Below, in pieces: positions 35,750 to 43,204 of a DNA stretch of 64,000 nucleotides; the first letter of the stretch is position 1; every line of letters begins with the position of its first letter. Position numbers and translations under genes: made by a program. Origin of the DNA: Pelomonas sp. Root1217 (GTDB taxonomy: Bacteria > Pseudomonadota > Gammaproteobacteria > Burkholderiales > Burkholderiaceae_C); assembly GCF_001425705.1 (NCBI RefSeq), contig NZ_LMDC01000012.1, forward strand, positions 900,772 to 964,771. The letters are read 5' to 3'. The notes beneath the pieces are model-generated. The model was given only the letters and a program-made list of their open reading frames with translations. It searched no databases and was not told where the DNA came from.

Positions 35750-36595
35750 ATGTTCAATCTGGTGAAAACCGCCGTGCTGATGGCCGCCATCACGGCGCTG
35801 TTCATGGCCGTCGGGTCCTGGATCGGCGGCCAGGCCGGCATGCTGATCGCGTTGCTGGTGGCCGTTGGCATGAACTTTTTCGCCTATTGGTTTTCGGCCG
35901 ACATGGTCCTGCGCATGTACAACGCCCGACAGGTGGACGAGAGCATGGCGCCGCAGTTCTATCGGATGGTTCAGGAACTGGCGCAGCGGGCCGGCCTGCC
36001 CATGCCCAAGGTCTATTTGATCGATGAGGAAGCACCGAACGCCTTCGCGACCGGCCGCAACCCGGAGCATGCCGCCGTCGCGGCAACAACGGGCATCCTG
36101 CGCGTGCTGTCCGAGCGCGAGTTGCGCGGTGTCATGGCCCATGAACTGGCTCACGTGGCGCACCGGGACATTCTCATCAGCACCGTCAGCGCGACGATGG
36201 CCGGGGCCATCTCGATGCTGGCCAACTTCGCCGGCCTGTTCGGTGGCCGCGACGAGAACGGCCGGCAGACCAACTTCATCGCCAGCATTGCGATCGCATT
36301 GCTCGCGCCGCTGGCCGCCACGGTGATCCAGATGGCCATCAGCCGCGCCCGCGAGTTCGAGGCCGACCGCGGCGGCGCGGAACTCTCCGGCGACCCCGCC
36401 GCGCTGGCCTCGGCGCTGGAAAAGATCCACCGCTACGCTCAGGGCGTCCCGATGGCACCCGCCGAGGCCCACCCGGAGACGGCGCAGATGATGATCATGA
36501 ATCCGCTCTCCGGTGGTGGCTTGCGAGGGCTGTTCTCCACCCACCCGTCGACCGAGGAACGCGTCACGCGCCTGCTCGCGATGGCCCGGCGCTGA
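35750..36595 (+). CDS. htpX: Membrane zinc metalloprotease HtpX
   Basis: A 281-residue M48 family inner-membrane protease. Two N-terminal helices ([18 protein letters not shown] and [18 protein letters not shown]) precede the catalytic HELAH zinc motif, the downstream Glu in [12 protein letters not shown], and two more hydrophobic stretches. It degrades misfolded membrane proteins in cooperation with FtsH. The ATG at 35750 is the natural start. Follows def-fmt on the same strand after 55 bases. Confidence 0.95.
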   Translation: MFNLVKTAVLMAAITALFMAVGSWIGGQAGMLIALLVAVGMNFFAYWFSADMVLRMYNARQVDESMAPQFYRMVQELAQRAGLPMPKVYLIDEEAPNAFATGRNPEHAAVAATTGILRVLSERELRGVMAHELAHVAHRDILISTVSATMAGAISMLANFAGLFGGRDENGRQTNFIASIAIALLAPLAATVIQMAISRAREFEADRGGAELSGDPAALASALEKIHRYAQGVPMAPAEAHPETAQMMIMNPLSGGGLRGLFSTHPSTEERVTRLLAMARR

Positions 36596-36642
36596 CTTGG
36601 TGTGACCTCAAGTTGCAGCCGCCCCGGCCGATACCTCAGCAG

Positions 36643-37026
36643 ATGAAGCGCCTCCCTGTCATTGCCCTGGCCCTGCCCCTGCTCGCAGCCCTGTCGGCCT
36701 GCGAGCAGCTTGGTATCGACGACCCCGCCAAAGTGGCCGCCGCCAAGGAGGCCGAGGGCAAGGCCATCGGCAGCGCCTGCCGGCACGCGATGCGAGCCAT
36801 CGAAGACTGCTACATCCTCAATCCCAAGGCCCAGAAGGCGGCCATCTACGCCGGCTGGCGCGAGATGGACGAGTACATGCGTGAAAACAAGCTGGAGGGC
36901 GTCGTGCCGGTCGTGCCGCGCCCCGGCTCGGTCAAGCCGCCGGCTGACGAGCCTGAGGCCAAGCCGGTCGAGAAGGCCGCTGAAAAGGCGTCTGAAAAGG
37001 GCAGCGACAAGGCCAAGGGCCACTGA
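36643..37026 (+). CDS. Small putative lipoprotein
   Basis: A 127-residue protein of unknown function. The signal MKRLPVIALALPLLAALSAC ends in an LSAC lipobox, so the mature protein should start with a lipidated Cys. The core has a Cys pair (GSACRHAMRAIEDCYILNP) that could form a disulfide, and the tail is a low-complexity Lys/Glu/Ala run from about residue 105. A TTG at 36613 extends the frame, but the signal peptide favours the ATG at 36643. Confidence 0.72.
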   Translation: MKRLPVIALALPLLAALSACEQLGIDDPAKVAAAKEAEGKAIGSACRHAMRAIEDCYILNPKAQKAAIYAGWREMDEYMRENKLEGVVPVVPRPGSVKPPADEPEAKPVEKAAEKASEKGSDKAKGH

Positions 37027-37152
37027 TCCGCGCCGAATCAGCGCACTCAGCCGCATTTCGCCCCTCCGATCCTGCGCACTGTCGCCTGCCGCGGGCCCGT
37101 TGCGCAGCCGCTTGGCACCATGGGAACCATCAAAACCCCGATGGAGCCCGAC

Positions 37153-37911
37153 ATGAACACATCCCGCCGCCTCTTTGCCCTCGGTCTCGTGGCCGCAGCC
37201 GTGTTCAGCGGCTCCGCCCAGGCCTGGAGCTGGACCATCAACAGCGAGCGTGTCAATGGCAACGGCGACATCGCCACCGAGGCCCGCGACACGGGCGCCT
37301 TCGATGGCGTAGCGCTGACCGGCGGCTTCAACGTCGTCATCCGCCAGGGTTCGGGCAACAAGGTCGAGGTCAAGGCTGACCGCAACCTGCTGCCCTTGAT
37401 CGAAACGCGCGTCGTCGACGGCAGCAAGGGCCGCACGCTGGAGATCTCGCCCAAGAAGGGCGTCAATGTGCACAGCTCGACCAACCCCAGCGTCACCATC
37501 GAGATGCCGGCCCTGCGCTCGATCGCGGTGGCTGGCTCCGGCACCGTCAAGGTCGAGGCCATGAAGACGGGCGGCGTCGACGCCTCAATCGCCGGCTCCG
37601 GCGACATCCGCTTCGCGGGCCTGGACGCCGAACGCCTGGGCATGAAGGTCAGCGGCAGCGGCGACATCGTCGCGGCCGGCCGCTGTGCCAGCGCCCAGGT
37701 GACCATCGCCGGCAGCGGCGACGTGAAGGCGGCTGACCTGGTGGCGGAAGAGGTCAAGGTCAGCATCGCTGGCAGCGGCGACGCCCAGGTCAACGCGACC
37801 AAGCGCCTGAACGTGTCTATCGCCGGCAGCGGCGACGTGAAGTACGCGGGCTCGCCGGAGATCTCCTCCTCCGTCGCCGGCAGCGGCAAAGTCCGTCGCA
37901 TCGGTCAGTGA
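37153..37911 (+). CDS. Exported GIN-domain (DUF2807) protein
   Basis: A 252-residue protein with signal peptide MNTSRRLFALGLVAAAVFSGSAQA. The body is the DUF2807/GIN auto-transporter-adhesin-like head domain, a right-handed beta-helix. The repeat unit S-I-A-G-S-G-D and close variants occur about seven times from residue 125 to the end (VAGSGT, IAGSGD, VSGSGD, IAGSGD, IAGSGD, IAGSGD, VAGSGK), spaced by about 18-20 residues. Function is unknown; surface or periplasmic location is inferred. ATG 37153 is chosen for the signal peptide. Confidence 0.85.
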   Translation: MNTSRRLFALGLVAAAVFSGSAQAWSWTINSERVNGNGDIATEARDTGAFDGVALTGGFNVVIRQGSGNKVEVKADRNLLPLIETRVVDGSKGRTLEISPKKGVNVHSSTNPSVTIEMPALRSIAVAGSGTVKVEAMKTGGVDASIAGSGDIRFAGLDAERLGMKVSGSGDIVAAGRCASAQVTIAGSGDVKAADLVAEEVKVSIAGSGDAQVNATKRLNVSIAGSGDVKYAGSPEISSSVAGSGKVRRIGQ

Positions 37912-37936
37912 GCTGACTCCCGCCGAGAATGGCGGG

Positions 37937-38653
37937 ATGCAGTTGATCGACAAACTGCGCGCGCTGGCGGCTGACCCCGATTTCCGCCACGGCGCGCGCG
38001 ACATGGCCCCGCCCTCCCTGGGCCTGGCCGCCTGGGGGCTGGTGACCGGTGTGACCATGGTCAAGAGCGGGCTCAGCATCCCGCTCGCCATGGGCATGTC
38101 GCTGCTGGTGTTCGCCGGCAGTGCGCAGTTGACGGCGCTGCCGCTGATCGCCTCCGGCGCGCCGCTTTGGGTGCTGCTGGCCACGGCCTTCTGCGTCAAC
38201 CTGCGCTTCGTCATCTTCAGCGCGCAATGGCGCAACTACTGGGCCCACCTGCCCAGGGCGCGCCGGCTGCTGAGCGGCTATGTCGCGGCCGACCTGAACT
38301 TCGTCTACTTCGTCAAGCGCTACCCGGACCCGGTGCCAGCACCCGGCCAGCAACGCTATTTCTGGGGCGGCGTGGCCGTCAACTGGCCAACCTGGCAGGC
38401 CTGCTCCTTCGCCGGCATCCTGCTGGCCGACCGCATTCCGCCGCACTGGGGTATCGGCTTCGCCGGCGTACTGGCGTTGCTGGGGCTGTCCTATTCGTTG
38501 CTGACCGAAAAGGTGCTGTGGTGGGTGGCTGTGACGGCCGGGGCTGTGTCGATTGCGACCTATGCGCTGCCGCTCAAGCTCAACATCCTGTGCGCCATCT
38601 TTGCGGCGGGCGCGGTGGGTTGGTGGCTGGACACTCGAAAGGCCAGGGCATGA
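37937..38653 (+). CDS. azlC: AzlC family branched-chain amino acid exporter, large subunit
   Basis: A 238-residue inner-membrane protein with about six helices. AzlC hallmarks are MAPPSLGLAAWGLVTGVTMVKSGLS, AGSAQLTALPLI and NLRFVIFSAQWRNY. With AzlD it exports branched-chain amino acids or analogues. Its stop overlaps the azlD start as ATGA, the usual coupling of this pair. Confidence 0.92.
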   Translation: MQLIDKLRALAADPDFRHGARDMAPPSLGLAAWGLVTGVTMVKSGLSIPLAMGMSLLVFAGSAQLTALPLIASGAPLWVLLATAFCVNLRFVIFSAQWRNYWAHLPRARRLLSGYVAADLNFVYFVKRYPDPVPAPGQQRYFWGGVAVNWPTWQACSFAGILLADRIPPHWGIGFAGVLALLGLSYSLLTEKVLWWVAVTAGAVSIATYALPLKLNILCAIFAAGAVGWWLDTRKARA

Positions 38654-38979
38654 GCGACGCGATGACCTGGGTGGCACTGTTCGGCCTGGCCGGCATTTCC
38701 GTGTTGACGCGCAGTTTCTTCATGATCAGCGAGAAGCCCCTGCCCATTCCGGACTGGCTGCGCGAGCTGCTCAAGGTCGCGCCGCTGGCGGCCCTGGTCG
38801 CAGTCGTCGCGCCCGAGATCTTCATGACGCAGGGTCAGCTCATCACGACCTGGCAGGACGCGCGCTGGCCCGCGGCAGTGGCCGCGACGGCCTACTACTT
38901 CTGGCGCAAGGGCATCCTGGGCACCATCCTCGTCGGCATGGCCGTCATGCTGCCTTTGAAGCTCGGCCTCGGCTGGTAA
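38650..38979 (+). CDS. azlD: AzlD family branched-chain amino acid exporter, small subunit
   Basis: A 109-residue membrane protein with four hydrophobic stretches and the AzlD blocks [33 protein letters not shown] and a C-terminal [19 protein letters not shown]. It pairs with AzlC. The intergenic repeat copy 2 starts 7 bases after its stop. Confidence 0.92.
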   Translation: MSDAMTWVALFGLAGISVLTRSFFMISEKPLPIPDWLRELLKVAPLAALVAVVAPEIFMTQGQLITTWQDARWPAAVAATAYYFWRKGILGTILVGMAVMLPLKLGLGW

Positions 38980-38985
38980 CTGTTG

Positions 38986-39200
38986 GCCCCTCGCCCAGTC
39001 TTACCTGCTGAACGCGGGCAAGCCTGGTCGGTCTTGCAGACCGCGCTGCAGCAGTGCCGCAGCTCTTCGGCAGGCACACTGCGCCCACTGGGGCGCAGTG
39101 TGTCCGGCCTCAGCCCCCGTGGGGACGGCGATGCTCGCGGCATTGAGCCGCAAGCACATCGCCTGCGGGCCGGCTTGGGGCGGCCCAGCGCCGGTCCGCG
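38986..39200 (+). repeat. Intergenic structured repeat, copy 2 (full form)
   Basis: About 215 bases between azlD and pgk. Its ends match copy 1 (3750-3887) and its middle matches copy 3 (54675-54756). Four hairpins are visible: an imperfect one at 39046-39062 (CTGC...GCAG), a perfect 12-bp stem CACACTGCGCCC (39075-39086) / GGGCGCAGTGTG (39091-39102), GCTCGCGGC/GCCGCAAGC at 39133-39155 with one mismatch, and a GC-rich one near the end. It begins 7 bases after a stop codon and ends about 70 bases before pgk. Confidence 0.78.
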
Positions 39201-39271
39201 GTTACAACGCCGTACGGTGGAGAGCAGAGGCGAGAATCGAGGCAGTTCTTCTCATCAACTGCCCGCCCACC

Positions 39272-40465
39272 ATGAACGTCATCCGCTTCTCCGACCTGAT
39301 CGCCGCCGGCAAGGTGGCCGGCCAGCGCGTCTTCATCCGCGCCGACCTCAACGTGCCGCAGGACGACAACGGCAAGATCACCGAGGACACGCGCATCCGC
39401 GCGTCGTTGCCGGCCATCAGGATGGCGCTGGACGCAGGCGCCGCCGTCATGGTCACGTCCCACCTGGGCCGCCCGACCGAAGGCGAGTTCAAGCCTGAGG
39501 ATTCGCTGGCCCCCGTGGCCGAGCGCATGGCCGAGTTGCTGGGCCGCCCGGTGCCGCTGCAGCGCGACTGGGTCGACGCCGTTTCCGTCGCGCCGGGCCA
39601 GCTGGTGCTGCTGGAGAACTGCCGCGTCAACAAGGGCGAGAAGAAGTGCAGCGACGAGCTGTCCAGGAAACTGGCCGCCCTGTGCGACATCTTCGTGCAC
39701 GACGCCTTCGGCACGGCCCACCGCGCCGAAGCCACCACCTACGGCATCGCCAAGTACGCCAAGATCGCTTGCGCCGGCCCTCTGCTGGCAGCGGAGATCG
39801 ACGCCATCACCAAGGCCTTGGCCAACCCGCGCCGCCCGCTCGTCGCCATCGTTGCCGGCTCCAAGGTGTCGACCAAGTTGACCATCCTGCAAGCCCTGGC
39901 GAGCAAGGTCGACGGCCTCATCGTCGGTGGTGGCATCGCCAACACCTTCATGCTGGCCGCGGGCCTGAAGATCGGCAAGTCGCTGGCCGAGCCAGATCTG
40001 ATCGACCAAGCCAAGGCCGTCATCGAAGCGATGGCTGCGCGTGGCGCCGACGTGCCCATCCCTGAGGACGTCGTGACGGCCAAGACCTTCTCCGCCGGCG
40101 CCACGGCGGCGGTCAAGGCGGCCACCGACGTGGAAGACGACGACCTCATCCTCGACATCGGCCCCAAGACGGCCGCCAAGCTGGCCGAGAAGCTCAAAGC
40201 CGCCGGCACCATCGTCTGGAACGGCCCAGTCGGCGTGTTCGAGTTCCCGGCCTTCGCCCATGGCACGGAGGCCATCGCCCGCGCCATCGCCGAGAGCGTT
40301 GCCTTCAGCATTGCCGGTGGCGGCGACACGCTGGCCGCGATTGCCAAGTACGGCATCGAGAAGGACGTGGGCTACATCTCCACCGGTGGCGGCGCTTTCC
40401 TGGAAGTGCTGGAAGGCAAGACGCTGCCGGCCTTCGAGATCCTCAGCAAGCGCGCAGCGGGCTGA
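39272..40465 (+). CDS. pgk: Phosphoglycerate kinase
   Basis: A 397-residue glycolytic enzyme that makes ATP from 1,3-bisphosphoglycerate. Visible signatures are [56 protein letters not shown] and the nucleotide end [22 protein letters not shown]. The frame is open upstream to 39098 inside the repeat; ATG 39272 gives the standard start [10 protein letters not shown] Fic-like gene follows after 69 bases. Confidence 0.97.
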   Translation: MNVIRFSDLIAAGKVAGQRVFIRADLNVPQDDNGKITEDTRIRASLPAIRMALDAGAAVMVTSHLGRPTEGEFKPEDSLAPVAERMAELLGRPVPLQRDWVDAVSVAPGQLVLLENCRVNKGEKKCSDELSRKLAALCDIFVHDAFGTAHRAEATTYGIAKYAKIACAGPLLAAEIDAITKALANPRRPLVAIVAGSKVSTKLTILQALASKVDGLIVGGGIANTFMLAAGLKIGKSLAEPDLIDQAKAVIEAMAARGADVPIPEDVVTAKTFSAGATAAVKAATDVEDDDLILDIGPKTAAKLAEKLKAAGTIVWNGPVGVFEFPAFAHGTEAIARAIAESVAFSIAGGGDTLAAIAKYGIEKDVGYISTGGGAFLEVLEGKTLPAFEILSKRAAG

Positions 40466-40491
40466 TAAGCAAATCGCTTCGACGAAGAAAT

Positions 40492-40552
40492 ATGACAAGA
40501 AACTGAAAATTTATTAGTATTCAAATACTTATGAGTGATCGTTTCTTGTCAT
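40492..40552 (+). promoter_or_regulatory. Promoter with flanking 12-bp inverted repeat upstream of the Fic-like gene
   Basis: ATGACA (40492-40497) and TAGTAT (40515-40520) are spaced 17 bases, a good sigma-70 promoter in a stretch much more AT-rich than its surroundings. ATGACAAGAAAC (40492-40503) covers the -35 box and recurs as the perfect inverted copy GTTTCTTGTCAT (40541-40552), with centres 49 bases apart. This arrangement suits an operator pair for a repressor. The Fic-like protein itself has an N-terminal helix-turn-helix and may be that repressor (inference). Confidence 0.6.
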
Positions 40553-41698
40553 TTGACCGTGGATGCTGAACTCGCTGCCTTGATTGCTGCAGCGGGCATT
40601 ACAGGTGCGGCGCCCGAGGCGCTGGCCGCGCAGTTGCCTGGCATCAGCCGCTCGACGCTGAACCGGCGCCTGGCGGCCCTGCTGAAAACGGGCGTGATCC
40701 GCAGTCAGGGCGCCGGCCGGGCGCGGCGTTACCTGTCGGCCGAGCCCTTCGGCCGCGACGACATCGACGCCTACTTCGCTAGGCCGGCCCAGCAGCGCCC
40801 GCTGGTGCGCTTCCGCCCCGAATTGCTGGGCGCGGAGCCGGGCCTGCCGCTGGACAAGGCCCAACGCTGCACACAGGTCCAGGCGCTGGCACAGCCCATA
40901 GACGCGCGCTTCCTGGCCAGCTTCCTGATCGACCTGTCGTGGGCGTCCTCGCTATTGGAAGGCAGCACCTACTCGGCGCTCGACACGGCGGCGCTGATCC
41001 AGTACGGCCAGCGCAATGCCACCAAGCCGACGGCGGACGCCATCCTGGTGCTGAACCACAAGCGGGCGGCCGAGCACCTTTGGCTGCACCGTGACCTTAG
41101 CGTGGCTCAGGTGCACGCGATGCACACGCTGCTGACCGACGACCACGGCCTGCCGGAAGCGGGCGAGTCCGACCACTTCTTGCCCCAGGCGCAGCGCGGC
41201 AGGCCGCGCGAGTTCGAAGATGTGCACCTCGCCAACTCGGCCTATCTGCCGCCGTTCCGGCCGGGGACGGGTTTCGTCGCCGAAGCGCTCGGGCAGGTCG
41301 TCGAGCAGGCCAAGGCGCTGCACCCTGTGCAGGCAGCGCTCTACCTGATGACGCGCATCCCCTACCTGCAGGCCTATGCGAACGGCAACAAGCGGGCGTC
41401 GCGGCTGGCGGCGAATGCGCCGCTGCTGGCGAGTGGCCTGCTGCCGCTGTCGTTCGCCGATGTCGACAAGGCCGACTACATCCGGGGCATGGCCGCGTTC
41501 TACGAACTGGGCAGCCTGCATGTCATCGAGCAGACCTTCGTGCGCGGTTACGTCCGCTCGGTCATGCGCAGCAGCGACCTGCCCGCCAGTGTGCGCGCCC
41601 GGGGCCTGGACGTCGCGGCGACGGCGCAGGCACTCGTGGAATTCATCAACACCGGGCGGCGCCCGACGCACAAGGTGGCGGAGCTCTATCTGGGCTGA
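40535..41698 (+). CDS. Fic-domain protein with N-terminal HTH, catalytic His replaced
   Basis: A 387-residue protein. Residues 10-70 form a winged-helix-like part (PGISRSTLNRRLAALLKTGVIRS). An inhibitory-helix motif Ser138-xxx-Glu142-Gly143 (SSLLEG) matches the (S/T)xxxE(G/N) that blocks ATP binding in class II Fic proteins. The Fic core follows, with the loop QAYANGNKR at 279-287 in place of HPFx(D/E)GNGR, so the catalytic His is Gln279. As I recall, a Gln at this place occurs in related PYLQPF-DVNKR proteins. The start is uncertain: GTG 40535 lacks a ribosome site, GTG 40559 is an alternative, and ATG 40531 is out of frame. Thirteen bases separate it from the next gene. Confidence 0.82.
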   Translation: MIVSCHLTVDAELAALIAAAGITGAAPEALAAQLPGISRSTLNRRLAALLKTGVIRSQGAGRARRYLSAEPFGRDDIDAYFARPAQQRPLVRFRPELLGAEPGLPLDKAQRCTQVQALAQPIDARFLASFLIDLSWASSLLEGSTYSALDTAALIQYGQRNATKPTADAILVLNHKRAAEHLWLHRDLSVAQVHAMHTLLTDDHGLPEAGESDHFLPQAQRGRPREFEDVHLANSAYLPPFRPGTGFVAEALGQVVEQAKALHPVQAALYLMTRIPYLQAYANGNKRASRLAANAPLLASGLLPLSFADVDKADYIRGMAAFYELGSLHVIEQTFVRGYVRSVMRSSDLPASVRARGLDVAATAQALVEFINTGRRPTHKVAELYLG

Positions 41699-41711
41699 AG
41701 CTTTCCATCCA

Positions 41712-43010
41712 ATGCTTGACCAATATCCTGTACTGAACGGCGCACTCGAGGTCGCTTCAGGTCCGGACGCAACGATTGATTTCCTACGCCTGGAACATGT
41801 TCTGCAGCGGTACAGGGACGTCTGGGTCGTCATCCCGGTCAAGCCATACCTAGCTGTTGATGCCAGGAGGGTCGGCGAACACTTGGTCGGGGTGTCCTGC
41901 TTTGCGGTTATGTCGTCGGGAATCCTCATGCAAAACACCCGTGCTGAGGAGGGCTTGTCGCGCCTTGTATCCATGCTCATGGGCGGCGGCACAAACGCCG
42001 GTACTGCCGCGTCTGGTAAAGGGTTGGTGGAGGGAAAAGCGAATCCGCAGGCGCGCTGGTTGTTTCAGGGCAACCCACTTCTTTCAATTGGCACGAGACC
42101 GTTCACATCGCTTCAAACCCGATATGTATATGTCGATGGCGGTGACATCTACCAGCGCTCCATTGGTGAACTCGACGTCAGTGGCATGTTCAGTCGCCCA
42201 CGGTCATCCTTGATTGATCTAGACCCGCTTGCCGATATGCACGAGGCCTTCCGACGCGAAGCTTTCGACAGAGCCATTGGAGATGAGCCCGACGTTGAAA
42301 AGCTGACTCAGCTCCTCGACGCCATGTTTGTAGAGAACACGCGCGTTCTTGACCGCGTGACGCTGCATCACAGCGAGGCCTCTCCTGGTGAGGCATTCGA
42401 TTACAAGGCACCTGAACTGACCAGGTACGGTCGCTTGGTCCACGACGCGACAGGCGCGCCACGCGTTGAAATGGCCTTTGCGCTGGTGCATTACGAACGC
42501 GCTCTGCGCGATTTTGATCTCCTAAAAGCTGCGAACCGTACAGCGAACAAGGAGGCTGCTCTGGCCACCGGCGTCTACTGCATCGTCTCCGTCGCGGCCT
42601 GTCTGGAGGCGGTGGCAAACAAGCTTTTCTTCATTGAAAAGGGTAGACACCCGACGATGCGTGATCGAGGTACGCCTCTTGAGAAGCTAGACGCTGCTGC
42701 CGCCACGCTTGTGGCACAAACCGGTGGCACGTACGTGCCGCTGCATCCGAACGATGCAAGCTACGTTGCGATGGAGCGCGTGCGGGTGCTGCGCAATAGC
42801 TTCATGCACGCCAGCGAGCGCGATGCAGCAATATCGCCGGACACGCTTTTGTCTAAGGTGTTCGACGAGGTCAGCGAGGCGCGTTGCAGGGCATATCTGA
42901 GAGAACTGCGGTTGACTGTCGGCAAGGTTTTTGACCAACTCCCGAAACTTCCGGCTCCTATCGTCACGCGCGCGAACACGACTTGGCTTGGCAGCCTTGA
43001 GGTGCCGTGA
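41712..43010 (+). CDS. Hypothetical protein with HEPN-like C-terminal motif
   Basis: A 432-residue protein I do not recognise as a whole. Residues 1-75 look like a compact alpha/beta part (VWVVIPVKPYLAVDARRVGEHL), then a Gly-rich stretch (GGGTNAGTAASGKG, about 91-104). From about 255 to 425 it is helical, with a small-residue helix CIVSVAACLEAVANKLFF and Arg361-Asn362-xxx-His366 (RNSFMH). This RNxxxH pattern is the signature of HEPN domains, many of which are RNases in toxin or antiviral systems. Three sampled 60-base lines total 96/180 G+C (53%), against 42/60 (70%) in a pyk line, so it is probably foreign. It follows the Fic-like gene by 13 bases. Confidence 0.7.
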   Translation: MLDQYPVLNGALEVASGPDATIDFLRLEHVLQRYRDVWVVIPVKPYLAVDARRVGEHLVGVSCFAVMSSGILMQNTRAEEGLSRLVSMLMGGGTNAGTAASGKGLVEGKANPQARWLFQGNPLLSIGTRPFTSLQTRYVYVDGGDIYQRSIGELDVSGMFSRPRSSLIDLDPLADMHEAFRREAFDRAIGDEPDVEKLTQLLDAMFVENTRVLDRVTLHHSEASPGEAFDYKAPELTRYGRLVHDATGAPRVEMAFALVHYERALRDFDLLKAANRTANKEAALATGVYCIVSVAACLEAVANKLFFIEKGRHPTMRDRGTPLEKLDAAAATLVAQTGGTYVPLHPNDASYVAMERVRVLRNSFMHASERDAAISPDTLLSKVFDEVSEARCRAYLRELRLTVGKVFDQLPKLPAPIVTRANTTWLGSLEVP

Positions 43011-43204
43011 GAGGAGGCTGCCTGATTTCGGTCGGCAACTGGTTGTCTGACCGACAGGCAAACGGCCTGAGTCGAACATAGGTCGCGCATGGTGGCGCTA
43101 CGACCGGGTGATATCGGCTTCGGCATAGATTGCCAAAAAACGAGCATCGGCAGGTGCTGAAACGCGGCGTAACCTCGAGGGTTCCTCCCTGGAGAGTCAC
43201 CCTC

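Noticed and set aside
40531-40569. Short frame starting at ATG 40531 upstream of the Fic-like gene
   Set aside because: It stops after 12 codons, is out of frame with the Fic-like protein and has no ribosome site. It could be a leader peptide, but nothing supports this.
41699-41711. Frameshift joining the Fic-like gene and the next gene into one protein
   Set aside because: The Fic-like frame ends in a normal stop with a complete domain, the next protein begins at its own ATG, and the gap is non-coding; composition also changes at the junction.
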